From contig JBJXDT010000127.1 of the NCBI GenBank assembly GCA_046153505.1, positions 1 through 38,909 on the forward strand: 38,909 nucleotides of DNA, in the 5' to 3' direction. Each line of letters starts with the position of its first letter. Within the stretch, counting starts at the first letter, position 1. Of the stretch, positions 16,711 to 22,927 are shown piece after piece. Made by a program: the position numbers and the translations under genes. Source of the DNA: JBJXDT01 sp046153505 (GTDB lineage Bacteria; Pseudomonadota; Gammaproteobacteria; Burkholderiales; Methylophilaceae). Under the pieces are notes generated by a model, which made no database searches, was not told the DNA's origin, and saw nothing but the letters and a program-made list of their open reading frames with translations.

Positions 16711-17185
16711 TGTGAATGAGCACTGGCGTGCCAATAGGCACCAAGTCAAACAATTGAATAATATCGGCGTTGCGCATACGAACGCAACCATGCGAGCCTA
16801 TGCTACTCATGTCAGTGGAATCAGGCGTGCCATGAATATAAATATAACGCTGCATGGTATCGACATTACCAAGTCGGTTGATCCCAAGCTCTTTGCCAGA
16901 TAACCATAAAATGCGCGTTAAAATCCAATCACGTTCTGGATTTTCAGCCATCAGTTCTGGCGAACAAATTTCACCCGTTGGGCGGCGCGCCACAAAAACA
17001 GTGTTGGTAGCAGCGCCCTCACCTATTTTGGCACGAATAATATGTGCGCCTAATGGCGTGCAACCGCTGTTTTTTTCACAACCAACGCCATTAGCCGCGG
17101 TAGAAACAGGATATTGCGCATGCAACTCGTCCGCTTCATCAAGCAATGTTAAGGTTTGGGTTTGAATAGAAATTTCGATTCGCAT
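16703..17185 (-). CDS. L,D-transpeptidase (YkuD domain), no signal peptide
   Basis: A 160-residue protein made almost entirely of a YkuD domain. His118 in YIHGTPD and Cys134 in SIGSHGCVRM are the catalytic residues and motif. YkuD enzymes form 3-3 peptidoglycan cross-links or attach lipoproteins to peptidoglycan using a tetrapeptide donor. It begins MRIEISIQTQTLTLLD with no export signal; either a different start is used, export is non-classical, or the enzyme acts on peptides in the cytosol. It lies six bases after the peptide-binding protein gene and overlaps the first permease by eight bases, which links it to peptide uptake. L,D-carboxypeptidase-like action on imported muropeptides is one possibility (inference). 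Confidence 0.88.
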   Translation of the reverse strand: MRIEISIQTQTLTLLDEADELHAQYPVSTAANGVGCEKNSGCTPLGAHIIRAKIGEGAATNTVFVARRPTGEICSPELMAENPERDWILTRILWLSGKELGINRLGNVDTMQRYIYIHGTPDSTDMSSIGSHGCVRMRNADIIQLFDLVPIGTPVLIHND

Positions 17186-17191
17186 AGCTAC

Positions 17192-18628
17192 CTATTGTAC
17201 CGACCTTTTGATGGACATTAAATCATCCCAGTTGCCATCGGGTCTAGGCGAATAATATTGAATATTTTTACGCATTGCAGCAAATTGCCCCTCATACCAT
17301 AATGGAATATACGGCAATTGTGCATGAATGCGAGCTGTGGCGGCAGGCCAGTCTTCTTTTGCTAGCTGTGCATCCAGCTCGGCATCCGCATATTTACCAC
17401 GATTAAAGCCATTTGGCGGAAAGCTTTGCGAACCAAAAGCTTTGGCGTAAATTTCTGGCGTTTTAATACCAACCCAAGTTAAGCCAAATACCTGAAACTT
17501 ACCCTGTTTTACATCCTCAAAAAAAGTTCCCCAGTCCAGGCTACGAATCTCCAATTCAATACCCGCAGGGCGCATTTGGGCTTGTAAAATCGTCGCAAAA
17601 CGAATGCGTTGCGCATCGGTACTGGTTTTGTAAACCAGCTTAAGTGGCAACTTCACGCCAGTCTCATACAATCGTTTTTTGGAAAGCTCTGGATTGTAAC
17701 CATAAGGCGTTAAATGTGCGTTGCCCGCATAATGTTCGGGTGGCAAAATGGCGCCTGCAACACGGCTATTTTGCACCATTACCTTATCGATAATCGCTTG
17801 CGCATCAATAGCATGCGCAATAGCCTGACGCACGCGAAGTTGCTTCAAAACAGGGTCTTGCATATTCAAACCCAGATACGAAAAGTTAGCACCCACACTC
17901 GCGCTCACCCTTATTTCTTGTCGTGTTTGTAAATATTTCACTAGTTCTGGTGATAAATCTCCTTGAAGCAAATCAGCCTCACCACGCAACAGCTTAAGCA
18001 CGCGCACGGTCGGATCCTTTACCTCTTGCAGGCTAATTTTTTGCCCATCTTTAAGGCGCTGTAAAGTGAGTTTATTTTGCCAACTCACAAATTTTAGCGG
18101 ACCGCTACCAACTGGACTGTGCGAAAAATCGTGACCTTGATCGATAAGACTCTTGGGCAAAATGCCGATAATCAGCTTCGCTAAAAAGTGCGCATCTGCT
18201 TGCCTTAAAGTAAATAATACCGTGTCATTGTCTGGCGCCTCAATGCGCGCAACATTTTTAAACTCTGCTATGTGCGGTGAATCTTTAAGTTTGAGAATGG
18301 ATTGATAGGTTGCAACAACATCCGCAGCATTTAAAGGTGCTAGATAATGAAAAGGCGAGCGCGGTTTTTTAAGGGTGATGCGGTACTCTAGCCCATTCAC
18401 TTCTATCTTGGATGCCAATATCGGCACGGGTTTTGAGGCAGCATCAAAATCCATTAAGCTTTGGTAAAGTAGTCGATTAACGCGCTCAGAAGCAGCGTCC
18501 GTGGCATATCTAGGGTCTAAATTAAGCGGCGCTTGTGCAATAGCAAAATTGATTTCCTGGTGACTTGCATCACGCTGGCACGCTAAGCTAGACAAGGCAA
18601 TCAACAACAATAAAAAATATTTCAACAT
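17192..18628 (-). CDS. Peptide ABC transporter substrate-binding protein (SBP family 5)
   Basis: A 478-residue exported binding protein. I choose the ATG at 18628, which gives MLKYFLLLLIALSSLACQRD, a lipoprotein-like signal with Cys18; a longer start at 18748 would add 40 residues and run past the divergent doxX start. The mature protein has INFAIAQAPLNLDPRYATDAAS, the family 5 start, a YQSLMDF segment, and LRVRQAIAHAIDAQAII, the conserved RQAI.AID motif. SBP_bac_5 proteins deliver di- or oligopeptides, nickel or glycans to DppBC-type permeases. As the first gene of the cluster it is the likely promoter-proximal cistron. The lipobox has Ser at -3, so lipidation is uncertain. Confidence 0.9.
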   Translation of the reverse strand: MLKYFLLLLIALSSLACQRDASHQEINFAIAQAPLNLDPRYATDAASERVNRLLYQSLMDFDAASKPVPILASKIEVNGLEYRITLKKPRSPFHYLAPLNAADVVATYQSILKLKDSPHIAEFKNVARIEAPDNDTVLFTLRQADAHFLAKLIIGILPKSLIDQGHDFSHSPVGSGPLKFVSWQNKLTLQRLKDGQKISLQEVKDPTVRVLKLLRGEADLLQGDLSPELVKYLQTRQEIRVSASVGANFSYLGLNMQDPVLKQLRVRQAIAHAIDAQAIIDKVMVQNSRVAGAILPPEHYAGNAHLTPYGYNPELSKKRLYETGVKLPLKLVYKTSTDAQRIRFATILQAQMRPAGIELEIRSLDWGTFFEDVKQGKFQVFGLTWVGIKTPEIYAKAFGSQSFPPNGFNRGKYADAELDAQLAKEDWPAATARIHAQLPYIPLWYEGQFAAMRKNIQYYSPRPDGNWDDLMSIKRSVQ

Positions 18629-18669
18629 CCGCAAGATTCTACACAATATCGACAAAGCATTGCGCCAAG

Positions 18670-18709
18670 TTTGCAGATTCAGCGGGATAAGTTTATGATT
18701 CTCATTACA
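18670..18709 (+). promoter_or_regulatory. Candidate doxX promoter overlapped by Fur-box-like sequence
   Basis: TATGAT at 18694-18699 is a good -10 hexamer; TTGCAG at 18671-18676, 17 bases upstream, is a poor -35 (three of six). The sequence at 18691-18709, GTTTATGATTCTCATTACA, matches the classical 19-base Fur consensus at 13 positions and covers the -10. A Fur-like protein bound here would block transcription. The match is by eye and the core is a short palindrome (ATGA-TTC-TCAT), so chance cannot be excluded. Confidence 0.35.
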
Positions 18710-18730
18710 CAACAAAAAGGGAGCGCAAAA

Positions 18731-19135
18731 ATGAACGGTATTATTCAACTCGCTGGCAGATGTATGCTCGCACTCATTTTTATTTTAGCGGGCGTCGGCA
18801 AAATTCAAGATCCAGCAGGGACAGCGGGTTACATGCAATCTATGGGAGTTCCAGCAATTTTACTTTGGCCAACCATAGCGCTCGAAGTTTTAGGAGGTTT
18901 GGCAGTTGCGGTAGGCTATAAAACTGAACTCGCCTCATTAGCTTTGGCGATTTTTTCCCTTATAGCCGCGTTTATCTTCCACAAAAATTTTGGTGACCAA
19001 ATGCAGATGATTATGTTTTTAAAAAACATTGCCATTGCGGGCGGCTTACTTATATTAGCGGCTGGCACTACAACCGCTTACAGCTTAGACGCAAAGAAAA
19101 AGAATGCCAACTTTTTTGGCACGCGCCAAGGCTAG
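18731..19135 (+). CDS. DoxX family membrane protein
   Basis: A 134-residue inner-membrane protein with four helices (about 7-24, 45-65, 68-88 and 100-120). I choose the ATG at 18731 because GGGAG lies seven bases upstream; a longer frame from 18671 would cover the promoter. Family signs are AGRCMLALIFILAGVGKIQDP, the GYMQSMGVP turn, ALEVLGGLAVAVGYKTE and an FHKNFGDQMQMIMFLKNIAIAGG segment. DoxX proteins are variable partners in redox and oxidative stress responses; the exact role is unknown. It is a lone plus-strand gene between two minus-strand blocks, ending at a bidirectional terminator. Confidence 0.9.
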   Translation: MNGIIQLAGRCMLALIFILAGVGKIQDPAGTAGYMQSMGVPAILLWPTIALEVLGGLAVAVGYKTELASLALAIFSLIAAFIFHKNFGDQMQMIMFLKNIAIAGGLLILAAGTTTAYSLDAKKKNANFFGTRQG

Positions 19136-19149
19136 GCTAGAAATAATTT

Positions 19150-19174
19150 AAAAACTAGCCAAAGCTAGTTTTTT
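19150..19174. terminator. Bidirectional terminator overlapping the rlmD stop codon
   Basis: AAAAACTAGC and GCTAGTTTTT form a ten-base-pair stem around a CAAA loop, with an A-run on one side and a T-run on the other, so it can terminate both doxX (plus) and rlmD (minus). The TAG stop of rlmD (19165-19167) lies inside the right arm, so the last codons of rlmD are part of the terminator stem. Confidence 0.88.
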
Positions 19175-20520
19175 ACAAAGCAGGCTATCGATTCGACGTG
19201 TGTGGTGTGAGGAAACATATTAATCACACCCGCCGCACTTAATTGGTAGCCTTTTTCATTCACCAAGACATCCGCGTCACGTGCGAGTGTTGCTGGATTA
19301 CACGACACATAGACGATTTTTTGCGGCGCATTTTCTTCTGAAATTGCCTTCACCAGCTCAAACGCGCCATCGCGAGGGGGGTCAATCAACCACTTATCAA
19401 ATTTGCCTAAACCCGTCAGCGCAACTGTTGTCATTTGGAACAAATCGGAAACGCCAAATTGTGCGTGTGCTTCTAATTTGTTCAAGCTTGCGCTTTCTTT
19501 TGCGCGCTCGACTAAATTCTTCAATCCCTCCAAACCCAATACAGAAGCACCGCTGCGTGCAATAGGCAAGGTAAAGTTGCCAATCCCGCAGAAGAAATCG
19601 GCAATACGCTCACCTGCCTGCGGGTTCAACAGCTGCATCGCACGACGCACCATCATTTGATTGATTTGCGGATTCACTTGCGTGAATTCGTTTGGCTTAA
19701 ACGGGTAAGTCAGCGTAAATTCTGGTAAAGAATACTGCAAATCAGCACGGTCAGGATAAAACGGTTTAACAGTCTCAGGTCCTTTTGTCTGCGTCCAAAT
19801 ATGCACTTTGTGTCTATTTGCAAACGCCTTCAGAATGCCTTCATCATTGGCTTGCAAGGCATCCATAATACGGAAAATTAGAACAATTACCTTATCCTCA
19901 CCGACGGCAAGCTCTAGTTGCGGAATTTTATCGCGCAAGCTCAACTGTGCAATCATTATCTGTAGTGGCTCTATCAGCGCGGAAACCGCTGGCGTTAGCA
20001 CTTCGCAACTATTCATATCAGCCACATAGCGCGTGCCTTTTTCGTTAAAGCCAACCAAAACACGATCTTTTTTTGTCACAAATTTCACACTCAAGCGCGC
20101 TTTGTGACGATAGCCCCAAGTGGGGCCATACAAAGGCGGCAACATATTTTCTGGCTTTACTTTGCCAATATGCTTTAAATCATTCTCCAACAGCCTTTGT
20201 TTTGAAGCCACTTGCCCTGCGAAATCTAAATGTTGTAGCTTGCAACCACCACAAAGTCCGTAATGTGAACATTTTGGTGTCACACGTAAATTAGATTGCT
20301 TGAGTATCTCCGCCACATTAGCAAAGGCGTAAGTGCTTTTATTGCGCGTAATTTGGTAAGTGACTTTTTCCGTTGGTAACGCGCCATCAATAAAGATAGT
20401 TTTGCCATCAACATGAGCAACGCCGCGCCCCTCTTGGTCGAGCGACTCAACAATGACTGGTGCTTGAATTTCCTTGGGAAGGGCTGCGAGCTCGGCTTTG
20501 ATGCGATTGTGACGTGCCAC
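19165..20520 (-). CDS. rlmD: 23S rRNA uracil-1939 C5-methyltransferase RlmD
   Basis: A 451-residue enzyme that methylates U1939 of 23S rRNA. A TRAM RNA-binding domain (about 20-72) precedes a [4Fe-4S] site made by Cys84, Cys90, Cys93 (CSHYGLCGGC) and Cys172; E. coli RlmD has the same arrangement. Motif I is ADFFCGIGNF (307-316), the DPPR motif is at 380-383 and the catalytic nucleophile is Cys407 in VYVSCNPATLARD. The cluster and TRAM domain separate RlmD from TrmA and from simpler RlmC forms. It stands alone on the minus strand and ends in a shared terminator. Confidence 0.95.
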   Translation of the reverse strand: MARHNRIKAELAALPKEIQAPVIVESLDQEGRGVAHVDGKTIFIDGALPTEKVTYQITRNKSTYAFANVAEILKQSNLRVTPKCSHYGLCGGCKLQHLDFAGQVASKQRLLENDLKHIGKVKPENMLPPLYGPTWGYRHKARLSVKFVTKKDRVLVGFNEKGTRYVADMNSCEVLTPAVSALIEPLQIMIAQLSLRDKIPQLELAVGEDKVIVLIFRIMDALQANDEGILKAFANRHKVHIWTQTKGPETVKPFYPDRADLQYSLPEFTLTYPFKPNEFTQVNPQINQMMVRRAMQLLNPQAGERIADFFCGIGNFTLPIARSGASVLGLEGLKNLVERAKESASLNKLEAHAQFGVSDLFQMTTVALTGLGKFDKWLIDPPRDGAFELVKAISEENAPQKIVYVSCNPATLARDADVLVNEKGYQLSAAGVINMFPHTTHVESIACFVKN

Positions 20521-20570
20521 GGGAATGCCTAAATACGATATAAGGCGCTATTTTAAATGATTCGTGGCAT

Positions 20571-21356
20571 TTACGCCCAAGCTTTAAGAAACGTGTTCCA
20601 ATGCTGGCCTGAGTAAGTTTGCAAGGTTTCGCGCACGAGGGCAATTTCGTTTTCATAAGCAGCTGGCGTTAAATGTCCGCGCATAAGTTGAAAGCGCAGA
20701 AAAACCAGATGCGTATTCGCTACATCCGTCTCGCAATAATCGCGAATCTCTTTGAGTTTGCCAGCCTGATACGCTTCCCAAACTTTGCTGCCATCCATAC
20801 CCAGCTTGCCGGGGAAGCCACATAGCTTGGCGATATCATCTAGCGGCGCATTGGCTCGAGCGCTGTACATCGCCATCACATCCATCAAATCGGTGTGGCG
20901 CATGTGGTAACGGCTGATGTAATTATTCCACTTAAAGTCTTTGTCATCCTCACCCAAATCCCAATAGCGACTGGCATTCACGCCATGCATCAAGCAGCGA
21001 TAATGCAACACGGGCAAATCAAAACCGCTGCCATTCCACGAGACAATTTGCGGCGTGTATTTTTCAATGCCATCATAAAAACGTTGAATTATCTCGGCTT
21101 CAGAAGATTGCTCATCGCCCAGCGTCCAGACCCTGAAACTATTGCCTTCACGAAGCGCACATGAAATGGCACAAATTCTGTGCTGATGAAGTGGTAGAAA
21201 GTCCGTACCATTTTTTTGCCTGCGTTGATGCAAAGCAATGTTCACAATATCATCATCGCTTGCAGCATCAATCTCCTCGGCAGGCGCATCCAATAAGGCG
21301 CGCAAGCCTACGGCATCGGGGATTGTTTCGATGTCAAAAACAAGTGTTGGCGTCAT
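20571..21356 (-). CDS. Predicted 3'-5' exonuclease, DnaQ/PolB-like fold
   Basis: A 261-residue protein with the exonuclease I motif FDIETIPD (Asp8, Glu10), the Exo II-type segment VSWNGSGFDLPVLHYR (about 109-124) and a late YCETDVANTHLVFLR motif (about 207-221) that supplies the final aspartate. This is the pattern of the predicted PolB-like 3'-5' exonuclease family (PF10108), which stands alone without a polymerase domain. The substrate (DNA or RNA) is not established. It lies 50 bases upstream of rlmD on the same strand and may be co-transcribed with it. Confidence 0.88.
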   Translation of the reverse strand: MTPTLVFDIETIPDAVGLRALLDAPAEEIDAASDDDIVNIALHQRRQKNGTDFLPLHQHRICAISCALREGNSFRVWTLGDEQSSEAEIIQRFYDGIEKYTPQIVSWNGSGFDLPVLHYRCLMHGVNASRYWDLGEDDKDFKWNNYISRYHMRHTDLMDVMAMYSARANAPLDDIAKLCGFPGKLGMDGSKVWEAYQAGKLKEIRDYCETDVANTHLVFLRFQLMRGHLTPAAYENEIALVRETLQTYSGQHWNTFLKAWA

Positions 21357-21402
21357 GCACCAAGCATACCAAATCTAGCTTGGTGTGAATAGAGATAAGT
21401 CT

Positions 21403-21879
21403 TTAGGCAAATTCAGCTACTGCATACATCGGCATATCTTCCAAAATGTGCAAGTTTTCTTCAGCCTTGTGAATTAACATTGGAGCATGCATCTCATTAC
21501 CTTCAAACATCAAAAATGCATAACTTACAGGATCGTCTGGATTGAGTGGTGTGAATTTACCTATGCCATATTTTGAGTTTTTGAGTGCTTGCCATGCACC
21601 GCGCGGCTCTGAATATTCTGGCTTAGAAAATGTGCGTCTAATTTGTTCTGTGGTCATGCTGTTAAGTTCGTAGCTGTCTTCTTCCGCCAATATTGACCAA
21701 GCGGCTTCCTCCTCGTAAGGTACGTTTCGCAGCTGGTAAAGATACCACTCATCTTTATAAATCAGCTGAATAACGCATTGAATTAAGCCGGTTTTGGCGT
21801 TTAAGGTGTAATAAATACCTTCGTCATCCAAAGTGATTGGCTTACCGAACGTAGGAAAAACAAAGACATTACCTTCCAT
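21403..21879 (-). CDS. Unknown acidic 158-residue protein
   Basis: I do not recognise this protein. It has 158 residues, is acidic and has neither a signal peptide nor a membrane helix. It has alternating beta-like segments at the start (NVFVFPTFGKPITL, GIYYTLNAKTGLIQCVIQLIY, EWYLYQLRNV), a helical acidic middle (TTEQIRRTF) and an alanine/methionine-rich end (HILEDMPMYAVAEFA). The ATG at 21879 is well supported by GGGAG seven bases upstream. A good promoter candidate lies about 230 bases upstream (22114-22142), with a possible 31-codon ORF between. It ends 46 bases before the exonuclease start and may be upstream in its transcript. Confidence 0.7.
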   Translation of the reverse strand: MEGNVFVFPTFGKPITLDDEGIYYTLNAKTGLIQCVIQLIYKDEWYLYQLRNVPYEEEAAWSILAEEDSYELNSMTTEQIRRTFSKPEYSEPRGAWQALKNSKYGIGKFTPLNPDDPVSYAFLMFEGNEMHAPMLIHKAEENLHILEDMPMYAVAEFA

Positions 21880-21997
21880 CGCAACACTCCCATAACTTGG
21901 TTTGAGTTAAGTTCAGTGTAGTGCAATATGTTGAAAACTAAAGGCTAGAAAAAGGCGGGATTTATGGGTTATTTCTGTTGGAATATTTTGTATGACG

Positions 21998-22093
21998 TCA
22001 ATATCGAAGAGTACTAGGCAATTCAACCTGTCCTATGCAAATTAGCCCTAAGGCTAGAACACCAAAACCAATGAACAGCTTCCTATGGAACAT
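21998..22093 (-). CDS. Possible 31-residue single-helix membrane peptide
   Basis: A short frame, ATG at 22093 to TGA at 21998, encodes a basic start (MFHRK) followed by one hydrophobic helix (LFIGFGVLALGLICIG) and a polar tail (QVELPSTLRY). This is the layout of small single-pass membrane proteins. It begins about 14 bases after the start point predicted from the promoter at 22114-22142. GGAG is present but only two bases before the ATG, which is too close for normal initiation, so translation is doubtful. It could also be part of the leader of the 158-residue gene. Low confidence. Confidence 0.25.
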   Translation of the reverse strand: MFHRKLFIGFGVLALGLICIGQVELPSTLRY

Positions 22094-22113
22094 AGCTCCA
22101 ACGTAATGTAGGC

Positions 22114-22142
22114 ATCATATTTGACACAAAGTTTTGCGTCAA
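22114..22142 (-). promoter_or_regulatory. Consensus-like sigma-70 promoter inside an operator-like palindrome
   Basis: On the minus strand TTGACG (22137-22142) is followed after exactly 17 bases by TATGAT (22114-22119); each hexamer matches consensus at five of six positions. The spacer and -35 are covered by an imperfect palindrome at 22120-22143 with half-sites of the form TTTGACRCAAA, 20 of 24 positions symmetric. That placement suits a repressor or dimeric regulator. Downstream on this strand are the 31-codon ORF and the 158-residue gene. Confidence 0.6.
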
Positions 22143-22150
22143 ATGCGCCG

Positions 22151-22187
22151 TTTTGTTTAAAAAAATAGTTAAATTTATTAAACAAAA
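22151..22187. repeat. Perfect 10-bp inverted repeat upstream of the 22114 promoter
   Basis: TTTTGTTTAA at 22151-22160 is perfectly complementary to TTAAACAAAA at 22178-22187, with a 17-base AT-rich spacer. It lies 9-45 bases upstream of the -35 hexamer, the place of an activator site or UP-type element. A transcribed hairpin is less likely because of the long loop. Confidence 0.5.
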
Positions 22188-22240
22188 TCATGATGTTAAT
22201 AATTATTAGCAGCACCTAAAATAGATGCTAATTTTTCGTC

Positions 22241-22660
22241 TTACTTCTTCACCCAACCACCCGCACCTTGAACCCACCAGCCAGCTTGCGCCTTATTTAT
22301 CCACCTTCCCGCAAAGGTATCGCGAATGCCACCTTCCCATTCTGGGTGTTTATTGGCGCTAGCAATTTCTTTATAGAGCGCGCTTCTATCCGCATTTTCG
22401 GCCGCCACCAAACTGTTAATACCGCCACGGTCTTTCAACGGCACTGCTGTTGCATCATGTATGGCAATTAGGCCATCCTTGGTTAAGCCAATCGCGCCAC
22501 TGTTATAGTGTGGTGCCAATTGGCTGTGGCGCGCTTGCATGGCGCTCTTTAGGGCATTAATGGCTGGCGTATTCACATCTAAATCGGCCTCCGCATTTGC
22601 CCAAGTGGCGGCAAATAAACCAAAAAATATCAACATAAAACTAATCACTATTTTTTTCAT
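22241..22660 (-). CDS. ydbL: YdbL family protein (DUF1318), periplasmic
   Basis: A 139-residue exported protein. I place the start at 22660 (MKKIVISFMLIFFGLFAATWANA, a clear signal peptide) because AAGGGA lies seven bases upstream; the longer frame from 22822 would overlap ynbE. The mature part has LKSAMQARHSQLAPHYNSGAIGLTKDGLIAIHDA and the tryptophan-rich end GWWVQGAGGWVKK, typical of YdbL. In E. coli YdbL works with YnbE and YdbH as a chaperone-like factor in an envelope-spanning phospholipid-transport bridge. It is the last gene of the dsbB-cysM-ydbH-ynbE-ydbL run, followed by a weak hairpin (22207-22232) with a TAATTATT tail. Confidence 0.88.
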   Translation of the reverse strand: MKKIVISFMLIFFGLFAATWANAEADLDVNTPAINALKSAMQARHSQLAPHYNSGAIGLTKDGLIAIHDATAVPLKDRGGINSLVAAENADRSALYKEIASANKHPEWEGGIRDTFAGRWINKAQAGWWVQGAGGWVKK

Positions 22661-22670
22661 TTTGTTTCCC

Positions 22671-22871
22671 TTATTTGGTTTCTGGCACTGGTGTCGCGTC
22701 TGGCGTTGCTGCTGGCGCAGCATCTTTGTTTTGACCATTTTTAAGTTGCCAAACATCGTCAATAATTTTGTCTGCCGCTTTATCTGCCGCCGCCGCAGGA
22801 AAGTAAATGTTAATGGTGACACAGGCCGCTAGCAGGCTTGCAAAAAATATTAGTCCTATGTTTTTTATCAT
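22671..22871 (-). CDS. ynbE: YnbE family outer-membrane lipoprotein
   Basis: A 66-residue lipoprotein. The signal ends in LLAAC with Cys17 as the lipidation site, followed by VTINIYFPAAAADKAADKIIDDVWQL, the conserved YnbE core, and an alanine/proline-rich tail. YnbE multimers are proposed to extend the YdbH beta-groove to the outer membrane, so that lipids can pass. AAGGA lies seven bases before the ATG. It lies 56 bases after ydbH and ten bases before ydbL. At 66 residues it is close to the E. coli length; the Ala/Pro/Thr tail is the extra part. Confidence 0.9.
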   Translation of the reverse strand: MIKNIGLIFFASLLAACVTINIYFPAAAADKAADKIIDDVWQLKNGQNKDAAPAATPDATPVPETK

Positions 22872-22927
22872 CTTTTTTCCTTATTTAATCCATACTTTAC
22901 AAGCATTAGTTCAGTCCAATTAATGCA

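Larger units (their letters stand above)
21880..22240. other. 361-base intergenic region with promoter and inverted repeats
   Basis: The only stretch over 300 bases without a confident gene. It holds, from right to left: a weak hairpin after ydbL (22207-22232), a perfect inverted repeat (22151-22187), a consensus-like minus-strand promoter inside a palindrome (22114-22143), a short ORF (21998-22093), small hairpins CTATG/CATAG (22083-22095) and TAGCC/GGCTA (22043-22056), and the ribosome site of the 158-residue gene. No known RNA gene was recognised. Confidence 0.6.

Noticed and set aside
16711..16791. N-terminal extension of the DppB-type permease
   Set aside because: The extra residues have no family similarity and lie inside the L,D-transpeptidase gene; ATG at 16710 gives the standard permease start.
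19281..19660. Open frames on the plus strand across rlmD
   Set aside because: They are antisense to a clear, full-length rlmD, lack ribosome sites and have no recognisable family.
21964..22017. 17-codon plus-strand frame after AAGGCGGG
   Set aside because: Very short, no downstream gene on that strand and no sign of conservation to judge by.
22054..22191. 45-codon minus-strand frame starting at 22191
   Set aside because: No ribosome site, starts upstream of the predicted promoter start point and crosses the palindromes; low-complexity phenylalanine-rich start.
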